The position numbers and the translations under genes are program-made. This document shows positions 46,102 to 54,289 of a stretch of DNA of 64,000 nucleotides, piece after piece; positions within the stretch are counted from its first letter, which is position 1, and every line of letters starts with the position of its first letter. The notes under the pieces were generated by a model, which worked only from the letters and a program-made list of their open reading frames with translations, ran no database searches and was not told where the DNA came from. The DNA is taken from NCBI RefSeq assembly GCF_003217255.1, contig NZ_QJTE01000007.1:1-64000 (forward strand). Direction: 5' to 3'. This stretch comes from Pseudoroseicyclus aestuarii (GTDB taxonomy: Bacteria > Pseudomonadota > Alphaproteobacteria > Rhodobacterales > Rhodobacteraceae).

Positions 46102-46527
46102 ATGAGCCACCTTTACTCCACACGCGTCACCGCGGTCGGCGGTCGCGCCGGTTCCGTCAAATCCGACGACGGCCTGCTCGAGCTCGACCTTGCCCTGCCG
46201 AAGGCGCTGGGCGGTGCGGGTGGGGCGACCAACCCCGAGCAGCTTTTCGCCGCGGGCTATGCCGCCTGCTTCGAGAACGCGGTGATCCACGTCACCCGCA
46301 ACACCGACGACAAGGTCGGTGATCGCGACATCGTGGTAACGGCCGAAGTGGGCATGAAACCCAACGACTCCGGGGGATTCCAGCTGTCCGTCGTGCTCGA
46401 GGTCGAGATCGCGGGCGTCGATCAGGAGACCGCGGAACGGATCGTCTTGCAGGCGCACGAGGTCTGCCCCTATTCAAACGCGACGCGTGGTAATATTGAC
46501 GTCTCACTAAAAGTGACGTCTAGGTAA
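46102..46527 (+). CDS. ohr: Organic hydroperoxide resistance protein Ohr
   Basis: A 141-residue OsmC-fold thiol peroxidase that reduces organic hydroperoxides using lipoylated partners. The two redox cysteines lie in FAAGYAACFENAVIHV and HEVCPYSNATRGN, and the catalytic Arg in GGRAGSVKSDDG. ATG 46102 follows AGGAGAG. It is first of the ohr-ohrR operon, behind a palindromic operator. Lipoyl proteins (PDH E2 and the lipoylated E1 beta) are a known source of electrons for Ohr. Confidence 0.96.
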   Translation: MSHLYSTRVTAVGGRAGSVKSDDGLLELDLALPKALGGAGGATNPEQLFAAGYAACFENAVIHVTRNTDDKVGDRDIVVTAEVGMKPNDSGGFQLSVVLEVEIAGVDQETAERIVLQAHEVCPYSNATRGNIDVSLKVTSR

Positions 46528-46546
46528 GTTTTTTCGGAGGTCGCAG

Positions 46547-47056
46547 ATGACGGGTACTGAGCGGACGGATGCGCTGGATCTCGAGCGGCAGGTCTGCTTC
46601 CCCCTCTATGCGGCCTCCAACCTGGTGAACCGGGCCTATCGTCCGATCCTCTCGCCCCTCGGCCTGACCTATCCGCAGTACCTCGTGATGCTTGTCCTCT
46701 GGCAGGACGGCTGCCGCTCGGTCGGCGCGCTGGGGGAGCGGCTATACCTCGACAGCGGCACCCTGACCCCGATGCTCAAGCGGCTCGAGGCGCAGGGGCT
46801 TGTCCGGCGGGTACGCGACAACGCCGACGAGCGGCGGGTCAACGTCTCGCTGACCGACGAGGGCGCCGCCCTTCGCGAGCGGGCCCAGTCCGTGCCGGCC
46901 ACCATGTTCGGCGCCTGCACCAACTGGCAGGAAGACCAGCTGCACGACCTGCGCCATGCCGTGAACGAGCTGATCGACGCCCTCAACCGTCGCGACGAGG
47001 CGGCCAAGCCAGAGGCCGTGACCCGCCGCAAGCCGCAGGCCGCGGTCCCGGACTAG
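46547..47056 (+). CDS. ohrR: OhrR, MarR-family peroxide sensor
   Basis: A 169-residue repressor. The sensing Cys is Cys17 in ERQVCFPLYAASNLV, as in Xanthomonas and Bacillus OhrR. A winged-helix domain follows (LTYPQYLVMLVLWQ, LGERLYLDSGTLTPMLKRLEAQGLV, the wing NADERRVNVSLTDEG). A further Cys in MFGACTNWQ could act as resolving thiol of the two-Cys subtype. It lies 19 bases after ohr and presumably autoregulates through the palindrome upstream. Confidence 0.95.
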   Translation: MTGTERTDALDLERQVCFPLYAASNLVNRAYRPILSPLGLTYPQYLVMLVLWQDGCRSVGALGERLYLDSGTLTPMLKRLEAQGLVRRVRDNADERRVNVSLTDEGAALRERAQSVPATMFGACTNWQEDQLHDLRHAVNELIDALNRRDEAAKPEAVTRRKPQAAVPD

Positions 47057-47072
47057 AGCGGCAGGGCGGCCC

Positions 47073-47996
47073 TCAGGCCAGTTCGCTGGCCCAGGGCGGG
47101 TTCGCCCCCGCGCGCGAGACGGTGATCGCCGCCGCTGCGCTGCCCATCTCGAGCGCGGGTCGCAGGGCCTCGGGATCCAGCCCCGCCAGCGCGTCCTTGG
47201 TCAGCAGACCCTCCGCCTGCAGGCTGTGCAGCACACCGGCGTTGAAGGTATCGCCGGCGCCGACGGTATCGGCGACCTCGACCCTGTGCGAGGCGACCGA
47301 GACGCGGCCGCGGGCGGTATAGCCCGTCGCGCCCTCGCCGCCGCGGGTGATCAGCACCACCGAAGGCCCGCGCGTCAGCAGCGCCTCGGCCAGCGCGTCG
47401 GTATCGCCGGGCCCGTGGATCCAGTGCAGATCCTCGTCCGACAGCTTCACGATATCGGCGCGGGCGATCATCCGGTCCAGCCGCTCGCCATAGGCGGCGC
47501 GGTCGGCGATGAAGCTGGGGCGGATGTTGGGATCGAGCATGATAACCCGCTGCGCCGCCTCGCGCGCGGCAAGCGCCTCGTAGGCGGCGGCGCAGGGCTC
47601 CACCATCAGGCTGATGCCGCCGAAGAACAGCGCATCGACGCCCGCCATGTCCTGCGGCAGGTCGGCGGCGGTCAGCATGCGACCGGCGGTATTTTCGTCG
47701 TAGAAGCTGTACTGCGCCTGCCCGTCGGTCAGCTTGACGAAGGCGAGCGTGGTCGGCCGGTCAGAGACATGGGCCGGGCCGGCATCGACTTGGCTGGCCG
47801 TCAGGGCCTCGCGCAGGATGTCCCCGAAGAGGTCAGAGGAGAGGCCCGAGAAGAAGCCCGTCCGCGATCCCAGCCGCCCCAGCGCGATGGCGGTGTTGAA
47901 GACCGCGCCGCCGGCATAGGGCGCGAAGGCCGTCTCGCCCGCCGCGGTCTCGCGCGGGAGCATGTCGATCAGCGCCTCGCCGCAGCACAGGATCAT
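47073..47996 (-). CDS. PfkB-family carbohydrate kinase, fructokinase-like
   Basis: A 307-residue ribokinase-fold sugar kinase. N-terminal LCCGEALIDMLP, glycine motif AGGAVFNTAIALGRLG, and the C-terminal signature DTVGAGDTFNAG with the catalytic Asp. Overall it is closest to fructokinases. No sugar transporter or other sugar gene is adjacent, so the substrate is open. It is the last gene of the minus-strand block that starts at 54227. Confidence 0.9.
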   Translation of the reverse strand: MILCCGEALIDMLPRETAAGETAFAPYAGGAVFNTAIALGRLGSRTGFFSGLSSDLFGDILREALTASQVDAGPAHVSDRPTTLAFVKLTDGQAQYSFYDENTAGRMLTAADLPQDMAGVDALFFGGISLMVEPCAAAYEALAAREAAQRVIMLDPNIRPSFIADRAAYGERLDRMIARADIVKLSDEDLHWIHGPGDTDALAEALLTRGPSVVLITRGGEGATGYTARGRVSVASHRVEVADTVGAGDTFNAGVLHSLQAEGLLTKDALAGLDPEALRPALEMGSAAAAITVSRAGANPPWASELA

Positions 47997-48069
47997 GGCG
48001 TTTCCTTCCCCGGATTCGTGGTGATCCCGTCATGCCCGCAGCCAGCCTCGTAGCGCAAGGGCGGGCGGA

Positions 48070-48531
48070 TCAGTCCGTTTGGGTCCAGGGCGTCCCGTCG
48101 GCATGGGTATAGCCCTGCGGCGGGTGCAGGAGGTCGATGCCGGGATAGGTGGTGGTGTTTTCAGGGTTCCTGCTGCCGACGACCAGGTAGAGGCAATCGG
48201 CCTCCGAGTCGTTGCGCAGCGCGTGTCCGACAGGTGTCCCGGCTTTCCACACGCAGCAGTCGCCCGGGCCGATGAGGCTTTCCTCCTCGCCCTCGATCAC
48301 CGTCAGGCTGCCCTCGATCATGTAGAGGAACTCGTCCTCGTGGCTTTCCCAATGCGTCTGGGAGGAGCGGCCACCGGGGACGAGCCGCTCGACCATGGCG
48401 CCGAACTGCGTCAGGCCTCCGGCATCCGATACCTCGCGGTAGAACTGCCTGCCGCGGCCAAGGGTGTAGGGGCCGGGGTAGGCGGAGATGCCCTCGGTCT
48501 CGGGCACCTCGGTCTTGCGGATGATGGTCAT
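48070..48531 (-). CDS. Cupin-domain protein
   Basis: A 153-residue single-domain cupin. Metal-binding motif 1 is visible as QTHWESHEDEFLYMIEGSLTV and motif 2 as GPGDCCVWKAGTPVGHAL. It lacks other domains. Small cupins can be isomerases, dioxygenases or binding proteins; nothing here decides. It is eleven bases after the zinc-ribbon gene. Confidence 0.88.
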   Translation of the reverse strand: MTIIRKTEVPETEGISAYPGPYTLGRGRQFYREVSDAGGLTQFGAMVERLVPGGRSSQTHWESHEDEFLYMIEGSLTVIEGEEESLIGPGDCCVWKAGTPVGHALRNDSEADCLYLVVGSRNPENTTTYPGIDLLHPPQGYTHADGTPWTQTD

Positions 48532-48541
48532 GCGGGCCCCC

Positions 48542-49684
48542 TCAGGTCTGGCCGTAGACGAGGGCCGCGATGCCTGCGACGATCAGCGCGGCGATGACGG
48601 CGAGGGCGATCTTCCACTTCGAATAGGGCCGTTCGCCCTGCACCTTGCCGGTGCGGGCATTGACCACGAACTGGAAGCTGCGCCCCTTGTAGCGGTAGGC
48701 GGCGGTCCAGACCGGCAGCAGCACGTGCTTGAAGGTCACGTCGCTGACCTGCGTCTGAACCGAAGCGATGCGCTGGTGATCGCCGCCGATGTCACGGCGC
48801 ACGTCCTGGGCGATGGTGCGGTCCATCACGGCGCGCGCCTCGGCAAAGCCCTCTTCCAGCTCGATCCGGTAGGATTCGGCCATGAAACCGGCAAGGTATT
48901 CGGGGCGGTAGGCGGCCAGCTCCGACAGGTCCCAGGGGGCGAGGGCGTCGGTATGCGCCTTCGGCAGCGATGGCGTCGCGAGGATCAGCACGTCGTCGAA
49001 GAAGCGCTGCACCCGCCCGCGCACGTTGCGCCAGCGGGTCCGGCGTTCCTGCACGGTCTGCCGCTTGCCGTCGCGGGTGATCGTGCGGGTCACGTAGTAA
49101 TCGTCGCCGCGCTCGCCGGTATAGGCGCTGCGGGTCTGTGCATCGAAGGTCCAGAAGGGCACGTAAAGCCCGTTCAGCTGCCGCCCCTTGCGGGCATAGT
49201 CGCGCAGCCCGTTGGGCGCAAACCAGAGGCTGCCCAGCCAGTCGCGCATCGCCTGCCGGGCCGCGCCCTCGTCGATGGCGAAGGGCAGCACACCGCGCGG
49301 CTTGATGTGCCGCGACAGCCCCGTGTCGGCGACGACGGCGGTGTCGCAATAGGGGCAGCGGGCGGCATGTTCCCCCGCTGGAAAGTCCACCTGTGCGCCG
49401 CAGCTGGGGCAGGGGGTGACGCGCGTCACCTCGGCATGGGCCTCGGGCACCGTCCCGCGCCGGGCGCTGTCGAAGTCCAGCTCCTCGGTCGCCGCGCTGC
49501 GCGGCGCCGGGACGATGGGCGCGTCATGGCCGCATTGCGGGCAGTGCAGCGTGGCGGTGCCGGGGGCATAGCGCATGTCGCTGCCGCAGGTCGGGCAGGG
49601 GAAGCGATGTTCCTCGACCGGGGTGGCAGAGGGCGTCTCTGGCCGCGCCCTGTCGGGGCGCGGCACATCCGGGATGTCACTCAC
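48542..49684 (-). CDS. Double zinc-ribbon membrane protein
   Basis: A 380-residue protein with two N-terminal zinc ribbons (FPCPTCGSDMRYAP...LHCPQCGHDA and VTPCPSCGAQVDFPAG...ARCPYCDTAV). A long central domain follows (LPFAIDEGAARQAMRDWLG, LYVPFWTFDAQTRSAYTG), and one C-terminal membrane helix (IALAVIAALIVAGIAALVYG). It resembles TFIIB-type zinc-ribbon proteins that accompany SPFH proteins. Next to the SPFH-GYF gene with a 15-base gap, so the two likely work together; function unknown. Confidence 0.88.
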   Translation of the reverse strand: MSDIPDVPRPDRARPETPSATPVEEHRFPCPTCGSDMRYAPGTATLHCPQCGHDAPIVPAPRSAATEELDFDSARRGTVPEAHAEVTRVTPCPSCGAQVDFPAGEHAARCPYCDTAVVADTGLSRHIKPRGVLPFAIDEGAARQAMRDWLGSLWFAPNGLRDYARKGRQLNGLYVPFWTFDAQTRSAYTGERGDDYYVTRTITRDGKRQTVQERRTRWRNVRGRVQRFFDDVLILATPSLPKAHTDALAPWDLSELAAYRPEYLAGFMAESYRIELEEGFAEARAVMDRTIAQDVRRDIGGDHQRIASVQTQVSDVTFKHVLLPVWTAAYRYKGRSFQFVVNARTGKVQGERPYSKWKIALAVIAALIVAGIAALVYGQT

Positions 49685-49699
49685 GCGGGGCCGTCCGGA

Positions 49700-50827
49700 T
49701 CAGGCGCCCGGGGCGGGCGGCGGCGGGGGCGGCGGCATCACGGTAAAAAGCTGCGCCAGCTCGGCCACCTCTTCCGCGCGCATCCAGCCGTCCTGCCCGG
49801 CGGTCCAGACAAGGGTGCTGCGGGTCAGGCTGCCCTCGGCGGCCTGCCGGCCCAGAGAGGCACGGGAATAGGGGCCGCGCGTCTGCCCGTTCTCCGCGAT
49901 GTGCCAGACATGCTCGGGCGGCGGAGGCGGCGGCGGGGCGGCCTGCGGTGCCTGGGCCTCCTGCGCGGGGCGCGGGCCCCAGGGGCCCGCAGCGGCGCCG
50001 GCCATGCCGAAGCCCATGCCCATGCCGATCCCGGCGCCCATGCCGCCGTTCGGATTGCGCGCCGCCTCGCCCATCGCCTCGGCGGCGGCGTATTGCGAAA
50101 AGCTGTTGAGATCGCCGACGATCCCCATCGAGGTCCGCTTGTCGAGCGCCTTCTCCACCGCCTCGGGGAGCGAGATGTTCTCGACGTAGAACTCCGGGAT
50201 CTCGAGGCCGTAGTCCGCGATGACAGGCCGGATCGCCTCGGTTACCAGCTTGCCTAGGTCGCGGGTATTGGCGGCCATGTCGAGGACCGGGATGCCGCTC
50301 GCGGCGAGCACCCGGCTGACCTCCTGCACGACGACGTTGCGGATCTGGACCGAGATCTCCTGCGTGGAAAAATCGCCGTCGGTGCCGGTGATCTCCTGCA
50401 GGAACTTCGCCGGATCGGCGATGCGCATGGTGTAGCTGCCGAAGGCGCGCAGGCGCACGGGCCCGAACTCCGGATCGCGGCACATGATCGGGTTCTTCGT
50501 GCCCCACTTGAGGTCGGTGAAGCGGGTCGTGTTGACGAAGTAGATCTCGGACTTGAAGGGCGAGCGGAAGCCGTGGTCCCAATGCTGCAGCGAGGTCATC
50601 ACCGGCATGTTGTTGGTCTCAAGCTCGTAGAGACCGGGGCGAAAGGTATCGGCCAGCTGCCCCTCGTGCACGAAGACGGCGGCCTGCCCCTCGCGCACCG
50701 TCAGCTTGGCGCCGTACTTGATCTCGTGTCCGTAGCGCTCGAACCGCCAGACCATGGTGTCGCGACTGTCGTCGGTCCAGGCGATGACGTCGATGAACTG
50801 CCCGGAGAGGAAATCGAAGAGGGCCAT
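49700..50827 (-). CDS. SPFH-domain protein with C-terminal GYF_2 domain
   Basis: A 375-residue protein. Residues about 1-265 form an SPFH/band-7-like scaffold of the virion-core-like type (QFIDVIAWTDDSRDTMVWRFE, IKYGAKLTVREGQAAVFVHEG, EYVENISLPEAVEKALDKRTSM in outline). Then a Gly/Met/Pro linker (MGAGIGMGMGFGMAG) and a GYF_2 domain (HIAENGQTRGPYSRASLGRQ, WTAGQDGWMRAEEV) ending in polyproline. AAGGAG precedes the ATG. Probably organises a membrane-associated assembly with the zinc-ribbon protein. Confidence 0.88.
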   Translation of the reverse strand: MALFDFLSGQFIDVIAWTDDSRDTMVWRFERYGHEIKYGAKLTVREGQAAVFVHEGQLADTFRPGLYELETNNMPVMTSLQHWDHGFRSPFKSEIYFVNTTRFTDLKWGTKNPIMCRDPEFGPVRLRAFGSYTMRIADPAKFLQEITGTDGDFSTQEISVQIRNVVVQEVSRVLAASGIPVLDMAANTRDLGKLVTEAIRPVIADYGLEIPEFYVENISLPEAVEKALDKRTSMGIVGDLNSFSQYAAAEAMGEAARNPNGGMGAGIGMGMGFGMAGAAAGPWGPRPAQEAQAPQAAPPPPPPPEHVWHIAENGQTRGPYSRASLGRQAAEGSLTRSTLVWTAGQDGWMRAEEVAELAQLFTVMPPPPPPPAPGA

Positions 50828-50922
50828 GCAGAGGTCTCCTTGCGCCGCTTGTTCCTAACTAGGGACGCGGGCCGGGCGGCGGCAAGAGGGCGCGGCGGGA
50901 AATCGCCCGCCGGGCCGGGCAC

Positions 50923-51915
50923 CTAGACCGGGGTCTCCATCAGCTCGCGCGCGATCTCGCGGGCGATGGGCGCGGCCTCGGCGGCCGACATGCCGGGCGC
51001 CAGCCGGTCGTCGTAGAGCATCTGCAGCAGAAGCTCGTCGTGCCGGGTCAGCAGGCCGAACTCCTCGTTGTCGTTGAAAATCGAGGGGCGGGCGAGGGGG
51101 CTGTCGTTCACGAGGCCCATGCCCTGCGCCAGCTCCTCATGGATGCAGGCAAGGCGCAGCAGGTCGGGATGCTCGCCCCGGATCAGCGCGATGGCATGGC
51201 TGTAGGTCTGCCCGCCCCCCTGATCGAGGGCGATCACCATGCACAGCGTATCGGGCGGCGGCTGCAGGAAGGCGCGGACCGAACTGTCGGAGATGCCGGG
51301 CACCAGCGCGCGCAGCTTCGCGGCGGCGGGACCGCGATCGTCCTCGTTCAGCACCATGACGGTGAAATTGCCGCCCGAGGGGACCTGCGCGATGGGATGG
51401 CCGGTCAGCCGGGCAAGGCGGCTGGCATAGGTGGTGATCGCGCTCTGGTCGCGGTCGCGCTGGCGCTGCGGCACGGTATCGCCGAAGACGACGTCCATGC
51501 GGATCGGCTGCTCCCACCGGCGCAGCCGGCTGAGTTGCGAGCGCTGCTCTAGCCGGCCGTCCGCTTCGGTGTATTCATCGTAAAGCGCGATGCGGATGAA
51601 ATCGCGCGCCAGCATCTGGTCGGTGAAGGGTACGTCGGCGGGATCGCGGTCGCCGCGCAGCTGGCCGCGGGCCAGCATCTGGCTTTGCATCCGGGCGTAA
51701 CGCTCCGACAGCGCGAGGCTGAGGTCCGAGCGCGGCGGGACCTCTGGCGGCGCGGGCCGGTCGGGGCGCGCGACGGGCTGCATCGACGTGCGCGGCTCGG
51801 GCACCGGCGCCTCGGGGGGCGGCACCTCCTGGCAGGCGGCAAGCAGCGCCAGCAGCCCCAGCGCGGGGGCCGCGGCGCCGAAGCGCGGGCCGCGCTGGCG
51901 CCGCGCGTGCCTCAC
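50923..51915 (-). CDS. DUF2927 lipoprotein
   Basis: A 330-residue exported lipoprotein. It starts with GTG overlapping the telA stop (GTGA). A lipobox LLAAC (Cys28) follows an arginine-rich n-region. After a Pro-rich linker comes the DUF2927 domain, with the zinc-protease-like CIHEELAQGMGLVNDS (HExxQ-type) and NDNEEFGLLTRHDELLLQMLY. This suggests a metal-dependent hydrolase-like fold, but activity is unproven. Confidence 0.88.
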   Translation of the reverse strand: MRHARRQRGPRFGAAAPALGLLALLAACQEVPPPEAPVPEPRTSMQPVARPDRPAPPEVPPRSDLSLALSERYARMQSQMLARGQLRGDRDPADVPFTDQMLARDFIRIALYDEYTEADGRLEQRSQLSRLRRWEQPIRMDVVFGDTVPQRQRDRDQSAITTYASRLARLTGHPIAQVPSGGNFTVMVLNEDDRGPAAAKLRALVPGISDSSVRAFLQPPPDTLCMVIALDQGGGQTYSHAIALIRGEHPDLLRLACIHEELAQGMGLVNDSPLARPSIFNDNEEFGLLTRHDELLLQMLYDDRLAPGMSAAEAAPIAREIARELMETPV

Positions 51916-53114
51916 CGCCGGGAGGACGCCGAGGCGGCGCCGCCCGCTCCGTCCCGCGCGCTGGCAGAGGCGAGGGCGCCGCGCAGGTCGCCTTCCATGC
52001 GCGCCAGTTCGGCCTCGGCCTCGGCGCGCTTCTTCTTGCCCTCGTCCGCGATGGCGAGGCTTTCGTCGATGCTGGCGATCAGGTTGGCATTGGCCGCCTT
52101 CACCGCCTCGATGTCGAAGACGCCGCGCTCCATCTGCGTGCGCACCTCGCGGTTGGCCTGACGCAGGTTCTCGGCATTGGCGGTCAGCAGCTCGTTTGTC
52201 AGATCGGCGGCGTCCTTGACGGCGCCCGCCGCCTCGGCGCTGCGCTGGATCGTGACCGCCTGCGCAAGCTGCGTCTCCCACAGCGGCACGGTGTTCACGA
52301 GGGTGGAGTTGATCTTGGTCACGAGGCTCTTGTCGTTCTCCTGCACCAGCCGGATCGAGGGCAAGGACTGCATCGTCACCTGCCGCGTCAGCTTCAGGTC
52401 GTGCACCCGCCGCTCAAGGTCGTCGCGGCCCGCGCGCAGGTCGCGCAGCTCCTGCGCCGCCATGACCTTGGCCTCTTCGGCCGTGGCCTCGACCTGCGCC
52501 GCCTTGGCGGGGATCACGGTCCCGTCCAGCTCGGCCAGCTTGGCCTCGCCCGCGGCGATGTAGAGCGCGAGTTCGTCGTAGAAGGCGAGCGTCTTGTCAT
52601 AGAGGACATCGAGGCTTTCGATGTCCTTCATCAGCGCATGCTCGTGGCGCAGCAGGTCGTCGGTGATCCGGTCGATCTGCTGCTGCACGCCGCGGTATTT
52701 CTCCTGGAACTTGGCCAGCGGCTTGGCCCGGCCCATGAGGCGGTCCCAGAGGCTGCGCTTGCGGTTCGGGTCCAGCTCTCCGACGTCGAAGCCGCGGATC
52801 GTGGCGACGATGTCGCGCAGCGAGTTGCCCGCCGGTCCGACATCCTTGTTCTGCACACCCGAGAGCATGGCTTGGCTGATCGTCTGAAGCTCTTCCTGCG
52901 CGGCAGAGCCGAAGCCGACGATGGAGCGCGCGTCGGCCACGTCGATCTGCGCCATGCGACGCTCGATCTCGGCGCTGCGGGCGGGATCGGCGGCGGACAG
53001 CGGCGTCACCTCCTGCGCGGGCTCGGGCAGGCGCAGGGCAGTCAGCCGCTCCACCTCGGCCGATGCGGCGGCGCGCTCCCTCAGGGCCGCGGTCTTCTTG
53101 TCGTTCTCGGCCAT
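51912..53114 (-). CDS. telA: TelA-family toxic anion resistance protein
   Basis: A 400-residue, mostly helical protein (COG3853). Diagnostic segments: DRLMGRAKPLAKFQEKYRGVQQQIDRI, LLRHEHALMKDIESLDVLYDKT and NDKSLVTKINSTLVNTVPLWETQLAQAV. Family members are linked to tellurite and cell-envelope antibiotic tolerance by unclear means. ATG 53114 is chosen over 53180 because it matches homologues and leaves room for a ribosome binding site. It follows xpaC by 19 bases. Confidence 0.92.
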   Translation of the reverse strand: MAENDKKTAALRERAAASAEVERLTALRLPEPAQEVTPLSAADPARSAEIERRMAQIDVADARSIVGFGSAAQEELQTISQAMLSGVQNKDVGPAGNSLRDIVATIRGFDVGELDPNRKRSLWDRLMGRAKPLAKFQEKYRGVQQQIDRITDDLLRHEHALMKDIESLDVLYDKTLAFYDELALYIAAGEAKLAELDGTVIPAKAAQVEATAEEAKVMAAQELRDLRAGRDDLERRVHDLKLTRQVTMQSLPSIRLVQENDKSLVTKINSTLVNTVPLWETQLAQAVTIQRSAEAAGAVKDAADLTNELLTANAENLRQANREVRTQMERGVFDIEAVKAANANLIASIDESLAIADEGKKKRAEAEAELARMEGDLRGALASASARDGAGGAASASSRR

Positions 53115-53133
53115 GGTGGTGCCTTTCCTTGCC

Positions 53134-54018
53134 TTACCGCGTCTCAACGCCGTCCTGCGCGAGCCGATCCCGCAGTACATTCATCTCGATGTCCAGCGCC
53201 GTCCGATCGGATTCGAGCAGAGCCTCGGTGCGCTGTGTGAATCCGGTCTCGAGATCGGTCAGCAGCTGCTCGTAATCGCGCAGCGCGTCGGTATCGCGGC
53301 TGCGCGGCCAGAGCTGCGCGAACTTCTGCGAGGCATCGCGCGCCCCCATCAGGTAGACCCCGAGATAGCGCCGCGCGGCGGCCAGCTCTCGCGGGTCTTC
53401 CTGCACGGCGCGGATCATCGCCCGCGCCCGGCCCTGAAAGGCCAGCACGCGGCTGTCGAGGCGGCGGTTGCCAAGGACGGCGATGCTCTCGCGCATCTGC
53501 GCGAGGTAGGTCTCGGCCTCGTCGATGACGCGGGCAACGCGGTCCTGCTGAAAGGCATCGACCCCCTCGATCCGCTTGTCGCGCAGCGGGTCGATCCCGA
53601 AGGCGGCGACATGCAGCCCTGTCGCGGCGATGCCGTAAAGCACGGCGCCGATCACTCCGGCATCCCCGCTCCAGCCCGCCAGCGCGACGCCGATGCCCGT
53701 CAGGCCCGAGGCGAGCATCTTGCGCGGCAGGGCGGGGCGGCGGGCGGCGGGGCGTTCGGCATAGGCGGCCTCGGCCCGCAGCCCGTGGCGCAGCAGCCAG
53801 GCGGCCAAGGCCATGGCACCGGCGCCCACCAGCCCGGCGAGCAGTCCGGCAGGCCCCGCGCCGAGCGAGGCGACGGCGAGCACGGCGGGCGGCACGAAAA
53901 GAAGGTTCGCCTTGGTCCCGGCGGCATCGACGCGCGCCTCGCGCAGCGCGGCCTCCTGCAGGGGCGCATCCGCGCCGCGCGCGCCGGGGCTGTAACGCCC
54001 GCCGAAGCGCCGGGCCAT
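53134..54018 (-). CDS. xpaC: XpaC-family membrane protein
   Basis: A 294-residue protein with N-terminal membrane helices (LLFVPPAVLAVASLGAGPAGLLAG, GVIGAVLYGIAATGLHVAAFG) and a C-terminal helical domain (FQQDRVARVIDEAETYLAQM, ARRYLGVYLMGARDASQKFA). It matches the 5-bromo-4-chloroindolyl phosphate hydrolysis (XpaC) family, which is usually coupled with TelA as here. Its ATG overlaps the stop of the upstream two-helix protein by one base. Confidence 0.88.
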   Translation of the reverse strand: MARRFGGRYSPGARGADAPLQEAALREARVDAAGTKANLLFVPPAVLAVASLGAGPAGLLAGLVGAGAMALAAWLLRHGLRAEAAYAERPAARRPALPRKMLASGLTGIGVALAGWSGDAGVIGAVLYGIAATGLHVAAFGIDPLRDKRIEGVDAFQQDRVARVIDEAETYLAQMRESIAVLGNRRLDSRVLAFQGRARAMIRAVQEDPRELAAARRYLGVYLMGARDASQKFAQLWPRSRDTDALRDYEQLLTDLETGFTQRTEALLESDRTALDIEMNVLRDRLAQDGVETR

Positions 54019-54227
54019 CAGGCCGCCCCCAGGACGCCGGTCGAGACGCCCAGCATCAGAAGGAAGAGGACGAGGTAGGATAGGGTCCGGAAGGCCGGGG
54101 GCATCGCGGTCTCCTGTCGCGCGGGAAGGGGGGTGCCGCTGCGCCGGCTTTGCAGGCCGCGCAGCAGCGCGGCGGCAGCCAGCGCCAGGCCCGCGAGGAT
54201 CGTCAGCAGAAGAATAAGGCGGGTCAT
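54018..54227 (-). CDS. Small two-helix membrane protein (69 aa)
   Basis: A 69-residue protein with helices TRLILLLTILAGLALAAAALL and FRTLSYLVLFLLMLGVSTGVLG joined by a basic, Pro-containing loop. It is first in the xpaC-telA block, overlapping xpaC as TGATG. The long open frame upstream of ATG 54227 belongs to the opposite side of rluB and is not used. No family name is assigned. Confidence 0.75.
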   Translation of the reverse strand: MTRLILLLTILAGLALAAAALLRGLQSRRSGTPLPARQETAMPPAFRTLSYLVLFLLMLGVSTGVLGAA

Positions 54228-54289
54228 CGCGCGGCCGGGTTGTTCAACATGGATTTGACATAGGGTCGGCCCGCCCGCGTTTCGAGGGG

